Below are positions 6,541-7,880 of a stretch of DNA of 7,880 nt, one piece after another. Under the pieces are notes generated by a model, which worked only from the letters and a program-made list of their open reading frames with translations, had not been told where the DNA came from and did no database searches. The stretch's first letter is position 1. Every line of letters begins with the position of its first letter. Both the position numbers and the translations under genes were made by a program. Origin of the DNA: Thermoproteota archaeon (GTDB lineage: Archaea > Korarchaeota > Korarchaeia > Korarchaeales > Korarchaeaceae); assembly GCA_021158805.1 (NCBI GenBank), contig JAGGTZ010000025.1, positions 1-7,880 on the forward strand, given 5' to 3'.

Positions 6541-7091
6541 ATGAAGAGGAAAGTAAGAATAAGCAAATTGATATCGCTACTGTTGAGGCACAAACCTGAG
6601 CTGGGGGCCTTCACCTGGACGAGAAAGGATTTGTCCCAGTAAAAGATCTTGTTCGGGCTGTAAAAACGATAATGGGAGGATATGTGACCGAAAACGAGAT
6701 TATAGAAATTATCAGTAAGGATACGGAGAGATTTGAACTGAAAGACGACCTAGTTAGAGCAAGGTATGGCCATAGTTTCCCGATTAAAATTGGAGAGCCC
6801 TTACAACCCGAGGAAGTTCCTGAGGTGCTATATCACGGGACTACAAGGGAAGCGCTTAGTAGCATATTGAAAGAGGGCCTAAAGCCAATGAGGAGGCGAT
6901 ATGTCCACCTCTCACTCACAGTCGATCGTGCTCTACAAGTAGCTAGGAGGAAAAAGGGCCCTTATGTCGTCCTTAGGATAAGGGCTAGGGAACTAGCAAA
7001 ACGTGGGTACGATATATATCGACCATCTGAGCTTACCTTTTTGGTGGGTGAGGTTCCCCCAGATTATATCGAGGGTTACGATACTGTATAA
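6541..7091 (+). CDS. kptA: RNA 2'-phosphotransferase (KptA/Tpt1), split by a -1 frameshift
   Basis: Tpt1 enzymes move an RNA 2'-phosphate onto NAD+, giving ADP-ribose 1'',2''-cyclic phosphate and nicotinamide. In archaea, whose tRNA splicing does not leave 2'-phosphates, the true substrate is unsettled. The first 22 codons from ATG 6541 give ISKLISLLLRHKPELG, the family's N-terminal helix with its catalytic Arg-His (R16, H17), but this frame stops at TAA 6640. The continuation LHLDEKGFVPVKDLVRAV is in the -1 frame, which then runs open to the stop at 7091 through RARYGHS, LYHGTT and RRRYVHLS, all Tpt1 motifs. Joining the frames at the G run 6603-6607 restores 183 residues, the normal family size. 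A restart at ATG 6672 (139 aa) would lack the RNA-binding lobe and the Arg-His pair. GGGTG lies 9 bases before ATG 6541; an in-frame ATG at 6484 is possible but beyond the usual family start. Function is clear; intactness is not. Confidence 0.88.
6601..6610 (+). other. Frameshift site in kptA: run of five G
   Basis: The incoming frame reads CTG GGG GCC and the outgoing frame GGC CTT CAC. The switch is explained by one missing G (six needed) or by a -1 slip in which the glycine tRNA on GGG (6604-6606) re-pairs with GGG at 6603-6605. No second disruption exists on either side. Confidence 0.8.
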
Positions 7092-7123
7092 GAATTATCT
7101 GGAACTAGAGTTACTGATCTAAC

Positions 7124-7880
7124 ATGAGAGAGTTGGATCGGGTCGTAATAGTACATGGGGGAGCATGGGATACACCAAACGATCTATTTGAAGAGCGTAT
7201 AAAGGGGGTTGAAAGGGCCGCTAGGGAAGCTCTCGGTGTTTTAGACTCAGGGGGAAGCGCTCTAGATGCTGTAGAAAGAGCAGTAAAAGTTATGGAGGAT
7301 GATCCTAACTTCAATGCAGGTATTGGTTCAGCATTAAATGAAGAGGGATTTGTGGAGTTGGATGCTATAATTGTTGACGGTAGCTCCCTGAATTTCGGTT
7401 CAGTTGCTGCCGTTAGGAGGATAAAGAATCCAATTTCATTGGCAAGGGCAATAATGGAGAGGACGCATAATAATATGTATGTCGCTGAGGGAGCGGAGAA
7501 GATAGCGGTCGAGTTAGGATTCCAGCTAATTGATCCCAGAGAACTCATCACTAAAAGGAGACTAGAAACTTGGAGGAGAAAGAAGAGCGGGAATAATGTG
7601 TTTAGTACGGTAGGTGCAGTAGCGCTCGATTCTAATGGGAACATAGCAGCAGCAACCTCTACAGGTGGCATACCATTCAAAAAGCCCGGTAGAGTAGGAG
7701 ATTCCCCACTAATTGGATGTGGGGCCTTTGCAGATAGAGAAATTGGTGGAGCTAGTGCTACCGGGCAAGGAGAAGCCATAATGAGAGTCCTACTATCAAA
7801 ACTAGCTGTAGATATTTTATCTATGGGTGCTTCTCCAGCAGATGCTGCTAAGAGGGCTTTATCCATTATGAGAGGAAAAA
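7124..7880 (+). CDS. Isoaspartyl peptidase / L-asparaginase (Ntn hydrolase, plant type), 3' partial
   Basis: The enzyme removes isoaspartyl residues from peptides and/or hydrolyses asparagine to aspartate and ammonia in the cytoplasm. It is made as a precursor that cuts itself in front of a threonine, which becomes the nucleophile. The open frame from ATG 7124 (first start after an in-frame TGA at 7115) covers 252 residues and leaves the window. Visible family motifs: VHGGAW (9-14), GGSALDAV (43-50), FNAGIGSALN (63-72), the nucleophile region STVGAVALD (T162), ATSTGG (T180), the substrate-binding GRVGDSP (R190, D193) and SATGQGE (211-217). The nucleophile follows Ser161, whereas Gly is usual in bacterial and human relatives. 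Full-length enzymes have ~300-330 residues, so perhaps 50-60 are missing. The gene starts 32 bp after kptA with no clear terminator between, so cotranscription is likely; no strong ribosome site is seen. Confidence 0.93.
   Translation, partial: MRELDRVVIVHGGAWDTPNDLFEERIKGVERAAREALGVLDSGGSALDAVERAVKVMEDDPNFNAGIGSALNEEGFVELDAIIVDGSSLNFGSVAAVRRIKNPISLARAIMERTHNNMYVAEGAEKIAVELGFQLIDPRELITKRRLETWRRKKSGNNVFSTVGAVALDSNGNIAAATSTGGIPFKKPGRVGDSPLIGCGAFADREIGGASATGQGEAIMRVLLSKLAVDILSMGASPADAAKRALSIMRGK

Noticed and set aside
7111..7866. A 251-codon open frame on the minus strand
   Set aside because: It is antisense to the asparaginase-like gene, whose plus-strand frame shows all family motifs. The minus-strand translation is low-complexity (Ser/Ala/Leu/Pro-rich) without a recognisable domain.

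Overview
The window looks archaeal. It encodes a histone-fold DNA-binding protein, a separate alpha subunit of an ADP-forming acyl-CoA synthetase, a KptA/Tpt1 RNA 2'-phosphotransferase, and an ABC-2 exporter paired with an Ig-like CARDB/COG1361-type surface protein. Arg is mostly AGG/AGA and Ile is often ATA, as in many thermophilic archaea. Shine-Dalgarno motifs (GGAGGT, GGTGA, AAGGTG) and A/T-rich TATA-like boxes fit this reading. A thermophilic member of the TACK group that retains histones (for example Korarchaeota or a histone-bearing Thermoproteota lineage) is plausible. That placement is inference; no marker in the window fixes it.

Layout. Positions 1-4545 (+) hold a tight three-gene operon: an ABC ATPase (5' end outside the window), an ABC-2 permease whose ATG directly follows the ATPase stop, and an 829-residue surface protein with a signal peptide, about seven Ig-like domains and one C-terminal membrane anchor. 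Its 3' end overlaps by 12 bp the 3' end of the convergent acyl-CoA synthetase alpha gene (4534-5973/5982, -). Upstream of that gene, also on the minus strand, is an archaeal histone (6126-6350) followed by a T-rich terminator. A 190-bp AT-rich divergent region (6351-6540) separates the histone from a plus-strand pair: kptA (6541-7091) and an isoaspartyl peptidase/L-asparaginase of the Ntn-hydrolase type (from 7124, 3' end outside the window).

How the genes work together. The first three genes probably form one envelope machine: the ATPase powers the permease, and the Ig-like protein is its extracytoplasmic partner or cargo. The other genes look like housekeeping functions: energy conservation from acyl-CoA, chromatin, RNA 2'-phosphate or NAD chemistry, and repair or degradation of isoaspartyl or asparagine residues.

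The most notable observation is that kptA is split. The residues expected at the start of the enzyme, including the catalytic Arg-His pair, lie in one frame. The rest lies in the -1 frame, joined at a run of five G (6603-6607). Both halves are otherwise intact and the restored protein has the normal length of 183 residues. This is a recent single-base loss, a homopolymer sequencing error, or a -1 frameshift used in expression. I see no CRISPR array, tRNA, rRNA or insertion sequence.
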